Below, in pieces: positions 1 to 6,009 of a stretch of 10,685 nucleotides of DNA (the first letter of the stretch is position 1; the number at the start of each line of letters is the position of its first letter). The notes under the pieces are model-generated. The model was not told the origin of the DNA. It did not search any database and saw nothing but the letters and a program-made list of their open reading frames with translations. Origin of the DNA: Pseudomonadota bacterium (lineage in GTDB: Bacteria > Pseudomonadota > Alphaproteobacteria > Rhodospirillales > 2-02-FULL-58-16). Location of the stretch: contig JACZWD010000078.1 of the NCBI GenBank assembly GCA_022572335.1, positions 1-10,685 of the forward strand. Reading direction: 5' to 3'. The position numbers and the translations under genes are program-made.

Positions 1-460
1 GCCTTTCGGCGGTGATCTCATCGTCCTTGGTGACCAGCCGGACGCGCCCGCCGCTGAGCACGAGGATGCCGTTGTCGACGTCGAAAACCCCTTTTTCGCC
101 GTAGGCCTTTTCGTCGGGCGAGGAAATCCGCACCCCGCCGTCGGCGTGAAGGCGCCAGATGTCCGTGCCGCCATCCGGTGTTTCCCGGTAGTACGCGGTG
201 AGCACGTCGGCACGCACCTCGACCGCGCCGCGCACCGCACGGGCGTTGCCGCGGGCCAGGAAGAGCTGATTCTCCTGCTGCCATTCGATGCCGTCTTCGG
301 CAAAAATCTCGATGGGGTTGTTTGCGCCGCCGCTGATCACGCTGAGGCTCTGGGCGAGGACCGGACCGGCAATGAGCAGGGAACCCAGCCCCAGGCCCGC
401 CGCCGCGACGGCGGCGCCCAGGGCGGCGCGCCGGCCGGTCACGGGCCGGCCGGCGGTCAT
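1..460 (-). CDS. lptA: LptA, periplasmic LPS-transport bridge protein (3' end beyond window)
   Basis: LptA/OstA-family periplasmic protein. It forms the beta-jellyroll bridge that carries LPS from LptC at the inner membrane to LptD at the outer membrane. The first 153 residues are visible and the C-terminus lies outside the left edge. The N-terminus is a signal peptide: an arginine pair near residues 10-11, an Ala/Gly/Leu-rich core to about residue 35, and a VLA-QS cleavage site. The mature part has the OstA-type pattern, with NNPIEIFAEDGIEW followed by repeated beta-strand segments (ARAVRGAVEVRADVLTAYY, GVFDVDNGILVLSGGRVRLV). The ATG overlaps the lptC stop as ATGA (457-460), which implies translational coupling. 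Family assignment rests on this pattern and on the position after kdsD-lptC. lptB would be expected next, outside the window. Confidence 0.94.
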   Translation of the reverse strand, partial: MTAGRPVTGRRAALGAAVAAAGLGLGSLLIAGPVLAQSLSVISGGANNPIEIFAEDGIEWQQENQLFLARGNARAVRGAVEVRADVLTAYYRETPDGGTDIWRLHADGGVRISSPDEKAYGEKGVFDVDNGILVLSGGRVRLVTKDDEITAER

Positions 461-1185
461 TGCCCCGGCCTTCCGATCCCCGGATAGATGAACAGTCTGG
501 CCTTGCCGGTGAAGATGATGGTCTTGCCCTTGTCGCGCAGGACGAACCCCTCGCCGCTGAGATCGCCGAACGGCCCCTGCCCTTCCACCGGCTCCGTGCC
601 CAGCGCGCTTCCGTTATCCAGGTCGATGGTGACTTTTTCGGTGCGGAACTCGTAGCCCGAGTCGTGGAACAGGTTGACCGTGCCGGCCAGTTCCAGCGTC
701 TTGGCGGCACGTCTGAAGACCCCGGTCTCCGCCGTCATGACAAGCCAGGACCCGTCTTCCAACGTGATGTCGGCCTTGGGCATCACCAGTTCCACCGTGG
801 CGGCGTCCATCATCGCGTTCCTGACCAGATCGGCGGTGATGGAAAAGAGCTGATCGTTTTTGTCGCTGCCCACGTAGCGGGCATTGACCATGCTGGGGTC
901 TCCCGTCTCCCGTGCCTTCAATGCGGAAAACCCGATGCGAAAGCTGTTGTCCTTGGTCGTAAGGTGGGGCCACACCGCCACCAGGGCCACCAGCACCATC
1001 GCCACGGCCGGCAGCAGATACTTCATCATTTGGACGAAGCGGCTGTACCCGTGGGTATACCGGCGCCGCGCGGCGAGCCGGTTGGCGCCATAGGGGACCC
1101 GGCGCGCGCCCAGAGCGTCCGCCGGACGGGCCCGCAGCCGGGCCTTGGCCTGCGCGGCGTGCCGGGCTTTTCTGGTGGTCGGCAC
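457..1185 (-). CDS. lptC: LptC, inner-membrane LPS-transport protein
   Basis: LptC-family bitopic membrane protein, 242 aa. It receives LPS from the LptB2FG extractor and passes it to LptA in the periplasm. The N-terminus is basic and cytoplasmic (about residues 1-52). One membrane helix follows at about 55-72 (LLPAVAMVLVALVAVW), and then a periplasmic beta-rich domain with the usual pattern: NSFRIGFSAL, MVNARYVGSDKNDQLFSITAD, and the closing GEGFVLRDKGKTIIFTGKARL. The start is taken as GTG at 1185 because a very strong GGGGGAGG Shine-Dalgarno lies 4 nt upstream; the basic tail is longer than in E. coli LptC (about 190 aa). It lies 16 nt after the kdsD stop and overlaps lptA by 4 nt, so it is the middle gene of the operon. 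The sequence supports the assignment well. Confidence 0.94.
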   Translation of the reverse strand: MPTTRKARHAAQAKARLRARPADALGARRVPYGANRLAARRRYTHGYSRFVQMMKYLLPAVAMVLVALVAVWPHLTTKDNSFRIGFSALKARETGDPSMVNARYVGSDKNDQLFSITADLVRNAMMDAATVELVMPKADITLEDGSWLVMTAETGVFRRAAKTLELAGTVNLFHDSGYEFRTEKVTIDLDNGSALGTEPVEGQGPFGDLSGEGFVLRDKGKTIIFTGKARLFIYPGIGRPGQ

Positions 1186-1201
1186 GGCGCCTCCCCCCGC
1201 C

Positions 1202-2200
1202 TCACGCCACGCCGGCGCGCAGGCAGTCGTGGATGTGCAGGATGCCGACGGGGCGGCCGTCCTCGACGACGAACAGGTTGGTGATGGCGTTGGAATTCAT
1301 CAGACCCACCGCCTCGCTGGCCAGGGCATCCGCGCCGATGGTCCTGGGCGCCCGGGTCATCACCTCGGCGGCCCTTAGATCAAGGAGACCCGGGCTCATG
1401 TGCCGGCGCAGGTCGCCATCGGTGATGACGCCCTGGAGAACGCCGTCGCCATCGACAATGGCGACGCAGCCGAAGCGTTTGTTGGTCATCACCAGAAGGG
1501 CGTCGGCCATGGCCGTGTCGCCACTCGCCAGCGGCACTTCCTCGCCCCGGTGCATGAGGTCGGCCACCTTGAGCAACATCCTTCCCAGCCTCCCGCCGGG
1601 GTGCAACGCGTGGAAGCGGTCGGGCGAGAACCCCTTGCGCTCGAGCAGGGCGACGGCGATGGCGTCGCCGAGCGCCAGCATCACCGTGGTCGATGTCGTC
1701 GGCGCCAGGCCCATGGGGCTGGCCTCGTCGCTGGCCGGCAGGACCAACGCCACGTCCGCCGCCTGTGCCAGGGCGCTGTCGGCGCGCCCGGTGATGGCGA
1801 TCAGGGGAATGTGGAACCGCTTCGCATAGGCCACCAGGTCGGCCAGCTCCGTGGTCTCGCCCGAATTGGAAAGGGCGATCACGGCGTCTCCCTCGGGCTC
1901 GATCATGCCCAGGTCCCCGTGGCTCGCCTCCGCCGGGTGCACGAACAGGGCCGGCGTGCCGGTGGAGGCCAGGGTCGAGGCGATCTTGCGCGCCACGTGG
2001 CCGCTCTTGCCGATGCCGGTCACCACCACCCGCCCGGTCCTCCCGTCGAGCAGGTCCAGGGCCTCGGTGAACAGCTCGTCCAGGCTCTGCGCCATTGCCT
2101 CCAGCCCTTCGGCCTCCAGGCGCAGGACGCGCCGGGCGCACGCGATATCGGCGCTGGCATGGGTGGTGTCCTGACGGCGCATGGCCTTGGTTGAGCTCAT
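1202..2200 (-). CDS. kdsD: KdsD, arabinose-5-phosphate isomerase (SIS + two CBS domains)
   Basis: D-arabinose-5-phosphate isomerase (KdsD/KpsF/GutQ family), 332 aa, the usual family length of about 325-335. It converts ribulose-5-phosphate to arabinose-5-phosphate, the first step to the LPS sugar Kdo. The sugar-isomerase (SIS) domain covers about residues 45-190. It shows the GIGKSG phosphosugar loop (62-67), the HPAEASHGDLGM segment (88-99) with the family's catalytic histidine, and SNSGETTE (111-118). HPGGRLG (200-206) joins it to two CBS domains at about 211-270 and 278-332. ATG 2200 has no clear Shine-Dalgarno; ATG at residue 7 is an alternative. It is the first gene of a kdsD-lptC-lptA transcription unit with a promoter at 2324-2352, so Kdo supply and LPS export are co-expressed. 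Confidence 0.96.
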   Translation of the reverse strand: MSSTKAMRRQDTTHASADIACARRVLRLEAEGLEAMAQSLDELFTEALDLLDGRTGRVVVTGIGKSGHVARKIASTLASTGTPALFVHPAEASHGDLGMIEPEGDAVIALSNSGETTELADLVAYAKRFHIPLIAITGRADSALAQAADVALVLPASDEASPMGLAPTTSTTVMLALGDAIAVALLERKGFSPDRFHALHPGGRLGRMLLKVADLMHRGEEVPLASGDTAMADALLVMTNKRFGCVAIVDGDGVLQGVITDGDLRRHMSPGLLDLRAAEVMTRAPRTIGADALASEAVGLMNSNAITNLFVVEDGRPVGILHIHDCLRAGVA

Positions 2201-2323
2201 TTCAAACCGTCACCCGTTTCCTGTCCGTGTCGGGGGCGGGGCCGGGGTGCGATGGCCTGTCCCGATCAACCCCCGTCCCCGTTGGCAAAGGATGCATGAA
2301 ATAGCCGTCCCCGGCGACCGCAG

Positions 2324-2352
2324 AGTATGCGCCCGGACCGCTGAATCGTCAA
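2324..2352 (-). promoter_or_regulatory. Candidate sigma-70-type promoter for kdsD-lptC-lptA
   Basis: Read on the minus strand, TTGACG (2347-2352) and CATACT (2324-2329) are separated by exactly 17 nt. Transcription would begin near 2317, giving a leader of about 117 nt before kdsD. This is the best promoter match in the kdsD upstream region. The assignment is by consensus only. Confidence 0.6.
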
Positions 2353-2370
2353 CAAAACCAGCCGCTCCTG

Positions 2371-2487
2371 GGCGTCCCCCGCATATCGGTGCCGGGGGGA
2401 GACCCCCCTGGTCTCCCCGGGGGCCGCGGGGGCGTCCCCCGCATATCGGTGCCGGGGGGACACCCCCCTGGTCTCCCCGGGGGCCGC
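2371..2487. repeat. 60-bp GC-rich tandem duplication (two copies)
   Basis: Two head-to-tail copies with a period of exactly 60 bp start at 2371 and 2431. Over the first 57 positions they differ only at 2401 (g) versus 2461 (c). Each unit holds GCATATCGGTGCC followed by runs of G and C. In copy 1, GGGGAGACC and GGTCTCCCC form a 9-bp stem with a 5-nt loop; the single difference breaks one pair in copy 2. The pair lies between the RNase D stop and the kdsD promoter. The near identity suggests a recent duplication or continuing homogenisation. There are no spacers, so it is not a CRISPR array. Confidence 0.9.
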
Positions 2488-2635
2488 CCTGGGCGCGGGA
2501 GAGGCTTTTGGCATGGCGCGAACACCGCGCGGGGCGCGGCGTCCATGGCGCCTGGGAAAGCCGGCGCGGCGGCGCCCGGGCCAAGCCCGGCCCGCCGGGG
2601 TGCCGAAGCGCACAGAAAATTCACAAGATTTCCAA

Positions 2636-3262
2636 CTAATACGAGAAGATATCCGCATCGGACCAGCCGCGCAGATCCAATTCCACGCGGTGGCCCAAGA
2701 ACTCGAAGCAGGCACCGGCCAGATCGGCGCGGCCCTCCCGGGCAAGCATAATATCAAGCTTTTCCCGCAACCCGTGCAAATGGAGGACATCGGAGGCGGC
2801 ATAGCGGATCTGCTCCGGGGTCAGGGTCTCCGCGCCCCAGTCCGACGACTGCTGTTCCTTGGACAGGTCCACCCCCAGCAGGTCCCGGCACAAATCCTTG
2901 AGCCCGTGGCGGTCGGTGTAGGTGCGGCCCAGCCGGGAAGCGATCTTGGTGCAATAGACCGGGGCGCAGGTCACATCCAGGTAGCGGCGGAGGATTCCGA
3001 GGTCGAAGCGGGCGAAATGGAACAGTTTGGTGATGGACGGATCGCCGAGAAGCGCCTTAAGGTTGGGGGCGTCGTATCCGCGGCCGGAGAATTGCACCAT
3101 GTGGCAGGTGCCGTCGCCGGACGACAATTGCGCCAGACACAGCCTGTCGCGCGCGGTATGGAGCCCCATGGCTTCGGTGTCGACGGCGACGCTGTCGCCG
3201 AAATCCAGACCCGGCGGCAGGTCTTCCCTGTGCAGTTCGACGGTTGCGCCCTTGACTTTCAC
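2636..3262 (-). CDS. rnd: Ribonuclease D, short single-domain form (DEDDy 3'-5' exonuclease)
   Basis: RNase D-type DEDDy 3'-5' exoribonuclease, 208 aa from the chosen start. It trims 3' ends of tRNA precursors and other stable RNAs in the cytoplasm. All catalytic residues are visible: D28 and E30 in VDTEAMGL (ExoI), D87 in FHFARFDLGIL (ExoII), and Y154 and D158 in YAASDVLHL (ExoIII). The C-terminal HRDC domains of E. coli RNase D (about 375 aa) are absent, as in the short alphaproteobacterial form. The frame stays open upstream to 3391, but that part is an antisense-free readthrough of the tRNA-Leu gene. GTG 3262 is chosen because GAAGG lies 9 nt upstream; TTG 3268 is an alternative. It sits 38 nt downstream of tRNA-Leu on the same strand with no obvious terminator between them. 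Confidence 0.93.
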   Translation of the reverse strand: MKVKGATVELHREDLPPGLDFGDSVAVDTEAMGLHTARDRLCLAQLSSGDGTCHMVQFSGRGYDAPNLKALLGDPSITKLFHFARFDLGILRRYLDVTCAPVYCTKIASRLGRTYTDRHGLKDLCRDLLGVDLSKEQQSSDWGAETLTPEQIRYAASDVLHLHGLREKLDIMLAREGRADLAGACFEFLGHRVELDLRGWSDADIFSY

Positions 3263-3300
3263 CGGCAACGGCCTTCGCGATGCACCCCGGAATGGGGAAT

Positions 3301-3387
3301 TGGTGCCCAGGAGAAGACTCGAACTTCCACGACCTTGCGGCCACAGGTACCTGAAACCTGCGCGTCTACCAATTCCGCCACCTGGGC
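3301..3387 (-). tRNA. tRNA-Leu (anticodon CAG), CCA encoded
   Basis: The 87-nt gene folds into a class II tRNA. Acceptor stem GCCCAGG (3387-3381) pairs with CCTGGGC (3311-3305), followed by discriminator A and an encoded CCA (3303-3301). The anticodon stem CAGGT/ACCTG encloses the loop TTCAGGT, with anticodon CAG at 3353-3351. The D-arm contains AATTGGTAGA. A long variable arm is typical of tRNA-Leu, and the T-arm has loop TTCGAGT with stem GGAAG/CTTCT. It reads CUG codons, which are abundant in the neighbouring genes. Confidence 0.98.
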
Positions 3388-3429
3388 ACAAAGGAAAAAG
3401 GGTCCGCCACGGTGTGCCGGGCGGACCTG

Positions 3430-3458
3430 TCGTTAGCGCCCCGATGATCCGATGTCAA
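3430..3458 (-). promoter_or_regulatory. Candidate promoter of tRNA-Leu
   Basis: On the minus strand there is a perfect TTGACA at 3458-3453. After 17 nt comes TAACGA (3435-3430), a weak -10. The start would fall about 36 nt before the mature tRNA 5' end. The -35 box and spacing are convincing; the -10 is not. With no terminator seen after the tRNA, this promoter could also feed the RNase D gene. Confidence 0.5.
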
Positions 3459-3478
3459 CCGGCTTTCACGCACCGCGG

Positions 3479-3506
3479 TTGACGCCCTTCCCGGGGACAT
3501 TGTAAT
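3479..3506 (+). promoter_or_regulatory. Candidate sigma-70-type promoter of the NDUFA9-like gene
   Basis: TTGACG (3479-3484), a 16-nt spacer, and TGTAAT (3501-3506, 5 of 6 to TATAAT). Initiation near 3513 gives a leader of about 50 nt to the ATG at 3565. It is back-to-back with the tRNA-Leu promoter, with the -35 boxes about 20 bp apart. Confidence 0.6.
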
Positions 3507-3564
3507 CGGTGTTGCGGCTTGGCGTGGCATGGCGGGTCCGCGCCGGGACGGCGAGGAGCGGAAC

Positions 3565-4593
3565 ATGAATCGTCGCGTGGTTACCGTGTACGGTGGTTCG
3601 GGGTTTCTCGGACGGCATCTGGTCCGGCGCCTGGCGGCCGATGGCGCCATCGTGCGCGTCGCCGTGCGCGACACCGAGGCCGCCCAGTTCCTCAAAACCT
3701 CGGGCGACGTCGGGCAGATCGTGCCCGTGGCCGTCGACATCACCGACCCGTCGCTGGCCGCCGCCGCCGCCGCGGGGGCCGATGCCGCGGTCAACCTGGT
3801 CGGTATCCTGTGGGAACGGGGACGGCGCACGTTTGAGCGCGTCCACGCCGAAGGCGCCGCCAACGTGGCGCGCGCCGCGGCTGCGGCCGGCGTCGGGCGC
3901 CTGGTCCACGTCTCGGCCATCGGCGCCGCGGGCGACTCCCCGTCGGCCTACGCCCGGACCAAGGCGGCGGGCGAAGCCGCGGTCCTGGAGGCCTTCCCCG
4001 CGGCCACCATCGTGCGCCCCAGCGTGGTGTTCGGCCCCGAGGACAAGTTCTTCAACCTGTTCGCCGGGCTGGCGCGGCTGTCCCCGGCGCTGCCCGTATT
4101 CGGCTGTCCGTTTCCGCCGAAGGTGACCTTGTTCTCCGGCGGCGCCCCGCTCACGGTGGACCTGTTCGGCGACGGGGGCACGAAGTTCCAGCCGGTCTAC
4201 GTCGGCGACGTGGCCGAGGGAATCATGAAAATCCTCGCCGATCCCCAAACCCGCGGGCAGGTTTTCGAACTGGGCGGGCCGACGGTCTACAGCTTCAAGG
4301 AACTCATGGAGCTGATGCTGGCCGAGATCGGACGCAAGCGTATTTTGCTGCCGGTGCCCTTCGCCATTGCGCGCCTGGAAGCATGGTTCCTTGAGAAATT
4401 GCCCCAGCCGCTTCTCACCCGGGACCAGGTGCGCCTCCTCGAGCGGGACAACGTGGTGGGCGGCGAGGCGCGCACGTTTGAGGACCTGGGGATCGAGCCC
4501 GCCGCGGCGGAGGCGATCCTGCCCGACTATCTGCGCCGCTTTCGCCGTCCCGGCAGGCGGAACCTGCGCCGGGCTTATACCAAGGGTCGCTGA
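3565..4593 (+). CDS. NDUFA9-like NAD(P)-binding protein (complex I 39-kDa subunit family, atypical SDR)
   Basis: Atypical short-chain dehydrogenase/epimerase of the group related to the mitochondrial complex I 39-kDa subunit NDUFA9, 342 aa. The Rossmann nucleotide loop GGSGFLG lies at residues 10-16, and DIT at 58-60 fits the adenine-ribose side. The active-site region HVSAIGA (115-121) is followed by YxxxK at Y129-K133. RPSVVFGPEDKFFN (151-164) and FQPVYVGDVA (208-217) are hallmarks of this subfamily. Relative to the compact form I know, where a short GGG linker precedes FQPVYV, there is an added segment at about residues 180-205. ATG 3565 is chosen because GAGGAG lies 6 nt upstream; the longer frame from 3529 lacks a ribosome site. 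A role in complex I assembly or quinone metabolism is inferred from the family. Confidence 0.88.
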   Translation: MNRRVVTVYGGSGFLGRHLVRRLAADGAIVRVAVRDTEAAQFLKTSGDVGQIVPVAVDITDPSLAAAAAAGADAAVNLVGILWERGRRTFERVHAEGAANVARAAAAAGVGRLVHVSAIGAAGDSPSAYARTKAAGEAAVLEAFPAATIVRPSVVFGPEDKFFNLFAGLARLSPALPVFGCPFPPKVTLFSGGAPLTVDLFGDGGTKFQPVYVGDVAEGIMKILADPQTRGQVFELGGPTVYSFKELMELMLAEIGRKRILLPVPFAIARLEAWFLEKLPQPLLTRDQVRLLERDNVVGGEARTFEDLGIEPAAAEAILPDYLRRFRRPGRRNLRRAYTKGR

Positions 4594-4881
4594 TCATGAC
4601 TCATAGAGATCGCGTAGGCGGCTCGTCGGGTAGGAGGAAAGTTGCAGGCGATGCGGTGCATCGTCAAAACTTTTCGACGCCCTCCGACGGGCCGCATACG
4701 CGACCGGCCCGTCGGCGGCACCACGGGGCCGGGCAGGGGCGTCGCCGGGCGTGAGGAGGATTCGGACCCCTGGGTGCTCGGCATCGGTTTCGGCTTCCTG
4801 TTTTGACCCGGACGGCGCTTTGCGAAGCAGGCGGGACGTACCCCGCCGGACGGCCGGCGCCGGGACGGGCCGGCGTTCCCG
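4594..4881. other. Convergent intergenic region between NDUFA9-like and MarR genes (288 bp)
   Basis: No gene recognised; the small open frames here have no credible start site or composition. The only notable structure is the hairpin at 4684-4715. Both flanking genes point into this region. Confidence 0.6.
4684..4715. terminator. Strong hairpin between convergent genes, possible shared terminator
   Basis: CCGACGGGCCG (4684-4694) and its exact complement CGGCCCGTCGG (4705-4715) form a perfect 11-bp stem around a 10-nt loop. It lies about 90 nt after the NDUFA9-like stop and about 165 nt after the MarR stop, so it could serve both. There is no clean T-tract on either side, so classic intrinsic termination is not shown. 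Confidence 0.4.
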
Positions 4882-5235
4882 TCAGCCCCGGTCCACGGCG
4901 CGCGCCGCGGCGGTGATGGTTTCGCCGAACTCGCGCAGGAAGACAGACCCCCGCACCGTGCACTGGACGAGGACGCTGCGCCGGTCCGCCTCGTCGGTCC
5001 TGCGGCGCACCAGGTCGCGCGCGCCCAGGCGGTCCAGGGCCCGGGTGATGGCGGGCTTGGCGACCTTCAGGACCTGGGCCAATCCCCTGACGGTGTGCGG
5101 CGGCGCCGTCAGATACACGGTCAGCAGCACGGCCATCTGGCGCCCGGACAGGTCCGGCCCATCGCCGGCGACCGTGGTGACGACGGCGCGCCGCCACAGG
5201 TCCAGGGCCTGCCTTTCTTGCAAATCAATGGCCAT
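4882..5235 (-). CDS. MarR-family transcriptional regulator (short)
   Basis: MarR-family winged-helix DNA-binding protein, 117 aa, somewhat shorter than the common 140-160. The winged helix covers about residues 33-95. SGRQMAVLLTVYL is the first helix, HTVRGLAQVLKVAKPAITRALDRLG (47-71) carries the recognition helix, and the wing holds LVRRRTDEADRRSVLVQ with the family's conserved D-x-x-D-R-R pattern (D81, D84, R85, R86). A dimer as usual for MarR is inferred. ATG 5235 has a modest AGG 6 nt upstream. The target gene is unknown. MarR proteins often regulate themselves or a divergent neighbour, and the divergent side here is the structured region leading to the 28-codon frame at 5685. Confidence 0.9.
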   Translation of the reverse strand: MAIDLQERQALDLWRRAVVTTVAGDGPDLSGRQMAVLLTVYLTAPPHTVRGLAQVLKVAKPAITRALDRLGARDLVRRRTDEADRRSVLVQCTVRGSVFLREFGETITAAARAVDRG

Positions 5236-5514
5236 GTCGCGCCTGTTTCATTCCGCCATCGAATCTTTTATCCGACTCCCTCCCCGCCGGGCAACCGGTA
5301 ATCCCAGGGGGACGGCCCCGAGGCGGTCGGCGGTCCGTGCAAACGGCCGTCCACCCCTGGCGATCCCGAGGCCATTGGTGGCCGCGTCAGGCGGCGCAGG
5401 GCGCTAGGGAGGCGGCGAAACCGCGGGGTGTACCGCAGGGCGCGGCGGCCACCAAGGACGCGGATGGCACGTGATCCTCGCTCCCGATGACGGCACGCGG
5501 ATCGAAATCCGCGC
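5236..5514. other. Structured intergenic region upstream of the MarR gene
   Basis: No gene recognised in about 280 bp. Two large dyads are visible. In 5304-5360, CCAGGGG/CCCCTGG plus GACGGCC/GGCCGTC form a 14-bp stem with a 2-nt bulge. In 5375-5455, TTGGTGGCCGC pairs perfectly with GCGGCCACCAA (11 bp) and encloses smaller GC hairpins. These could be RNA structure or operator-like sites for the MarR protein. Confidence 0.55.
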
Positions 5515-5542
5515 TTGACCGGCACCGGCCACACCGTATATG
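5515..5542 (+). promoter_or_regulatory. Candidate sigma-70-type promoter before the 28-codon frame
   Basis: TTGACC (5515-5520), 16-nt spacer, TATATG (5537-5542). Initiation would fall at about 5549-5551, exactly at the base of the hairpin 5552-5586. It lies in a GC-rich surround where such a pair is uncommon. Confidence 0.5.
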
Positions 5543-5551
5543 ACCACCGGG

Positions 5552-5586
5552 AACCCTCGTCAGCCCTCGACAGGCTGGCGGGGGTT
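5552..5586 (+). ncRNA. Strong 5' hairpin in the putative leader RNA
   Basis: AACCCTCGTCAGCC (5552-5565) and GGCTGGCGGGGGTT (5573-5586) pair over 14 bp with a 7-nt loop. Two of the pairs are U-G, allowed only in the plus-strand RNA; on the minus strand they would be A-C mismatches. This favours a plus-strand RNA function, such as a stabilising 5' stem-loop or a leader element. It is a structural call only; no known RNA family was recognised. Confidence 0.5.
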
Positions 5587-5684
5587 TGAGTGTGATTACG
5601 GCGTACATGCACGTCGGTTCTTAGAAGTGGTGGCAAGCGTCAGCGCCGGGTGACCGCCGACCACGGTTGTAACAAGAGGTTTTC

Positions 5685-5771
5685 ATGGAAAGATTGAAGA
5701 AAGTCCCCGTTGTGGTCTGGCTCGTCAGCGCCTTCGCCACCCTGATCGTCATTGGAGTGTTCTTCAGTTAA
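5685..5771 (+). CDS. Possible 28-residue single-pass membrane peptide
   Basis: ATG to TAA gives 28 residues. MERLKK is charged at the N-terminus, then VPVVVWLVSAFATLIVIGVF forms one complete hydrophobic helix, and the peptide ends FFS. AGAGG (5675-5679) stands 5 nt before the ATG, a good ribosome site. A promoter at 5515-5542 and a 5' hairpin precede it, giving a leader of about 135 nt. The layout (positive N-terminus, one helix, own SD) is that of small regulatory or subunit membrane proteins, but I recognise no family. It could also be a chance frame. Neighbours give no functional clue apart from the divergent MarR gene. Confidence 0.45.
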   Translation: MERLKKVPVVVWLVSAFATLIVIGVFFS

Positions 5772-5850
5772 CGGGAGCGCGATCGCGTCAACCGCATGAG
5801 GGAGACCTGTAGGGCCGGTCTTGCCGCCGAACCGGGTTCTTCCGCTCCAG

Positions 5851-5871
5851 CGGCGGCGGCGGCGGCGGCGG
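5851..5871. repeat. (CGG)7 trinucleotide tract
   Basis: Seven perfect CGG units. The tract sits in the loop of an 8-bp dyad, CTTGCCGC (5820-5827) and GCGGCAAG (5883-5890). Such tracts can vary in length by slippage. Confidence 0.95.
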
Positions 5872-5907
5872 CCCCGTCCGGCGCGGCAAGGCCGCTTGGA
5901 CTAGAAC

Positions 5908-5962
5908 AGGGGTCCGTCCACCGTCCTCCGCGCGCCATCAATTAATACCAAGGGGTCCGTCC
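5908..5962. repeat. 12-bp direct repeat AGGGGTCCGTCC, two copies
   Basis: Perfect copies at 5908-5919 and 5951-5962, 43 bp apart. They lie just downstream of the GIY-YIG gene in its reading direction, beyond the palindrome. Confidence 0.85.
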
Positions 5963-5967
5963 GGCGA

Positions 5968-6009
5968 CCTGCCTTCGCCGAAGCGATGCTCCGGCTTCGC
6001 GCAGGCAGG
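5968..6009. repeat. Imperfect palindrome 3' of the GIY-YIG gene
   Basis: CCTGCCTTCGCCGAAGC and GGCTTCGCGCAGGCAGG are complementary over about 16 of 17 positions, allowing one mismatch and one bulge, with a loop of about 8 nt. It is rich in the CTTCGCCGAAGC-type core that recurs on the other side of the GIY-YIG gene. Confidence 0.75.

Larger units (their letters stand above)
2201..2635. other. Intergenic region between RNase D gene and kdsD (435 bp)
   Basis: No convincing protein gene. It contains the 60-bp tandem repeat, the kdsD promoter and a kdsD leader of about 117 nt. The leader holds a possible 31-codon upstream frame on the minus strand (ATG at 2297, TGA at 2204-2202) that stops one nucleotide before the kdsD ATG. 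The segment 2490-2600 is extremely GC-rich and gives long open frames on both strands. These have proline/arginine-heavy, low-complexity translations, which I take as composition effects. Confidence 0.7.

Noticed and set aside
460..1284. 274-aa plus-strand frame opposite lptC
   Set aside because: Antisense shadow in GC-rich DNA; lptC and kdsD explain the region.
2371..2490. CRISPR-like repeat
   Set aside because: Two directly abutting 60-bp copies without spacers, and no cas genes. It is a tandem duplication.
3263..3391. N-terminal extension of RNase D (start at 3391)
   Set aside because: This part of the open frame is the translated tRNA-Leu gene plus its 38-nt trailer. The family's normal beginning and a ribosome site place the start at 3262.
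2513..3436. 307-aa plus-strand frame opposite RNase D
   Set aside because: Antisense shadow of the RNase D gene and the tRNA; RNase D has all catalytic motifs on the minus strand.
5387..5608. Minus-strand frame beginning MYAVI, like ribosomal protein L21
   Set aside because: Only five residues match. The rest (TLKPPPACRG...) has no L21 character and runs through the hairpin.
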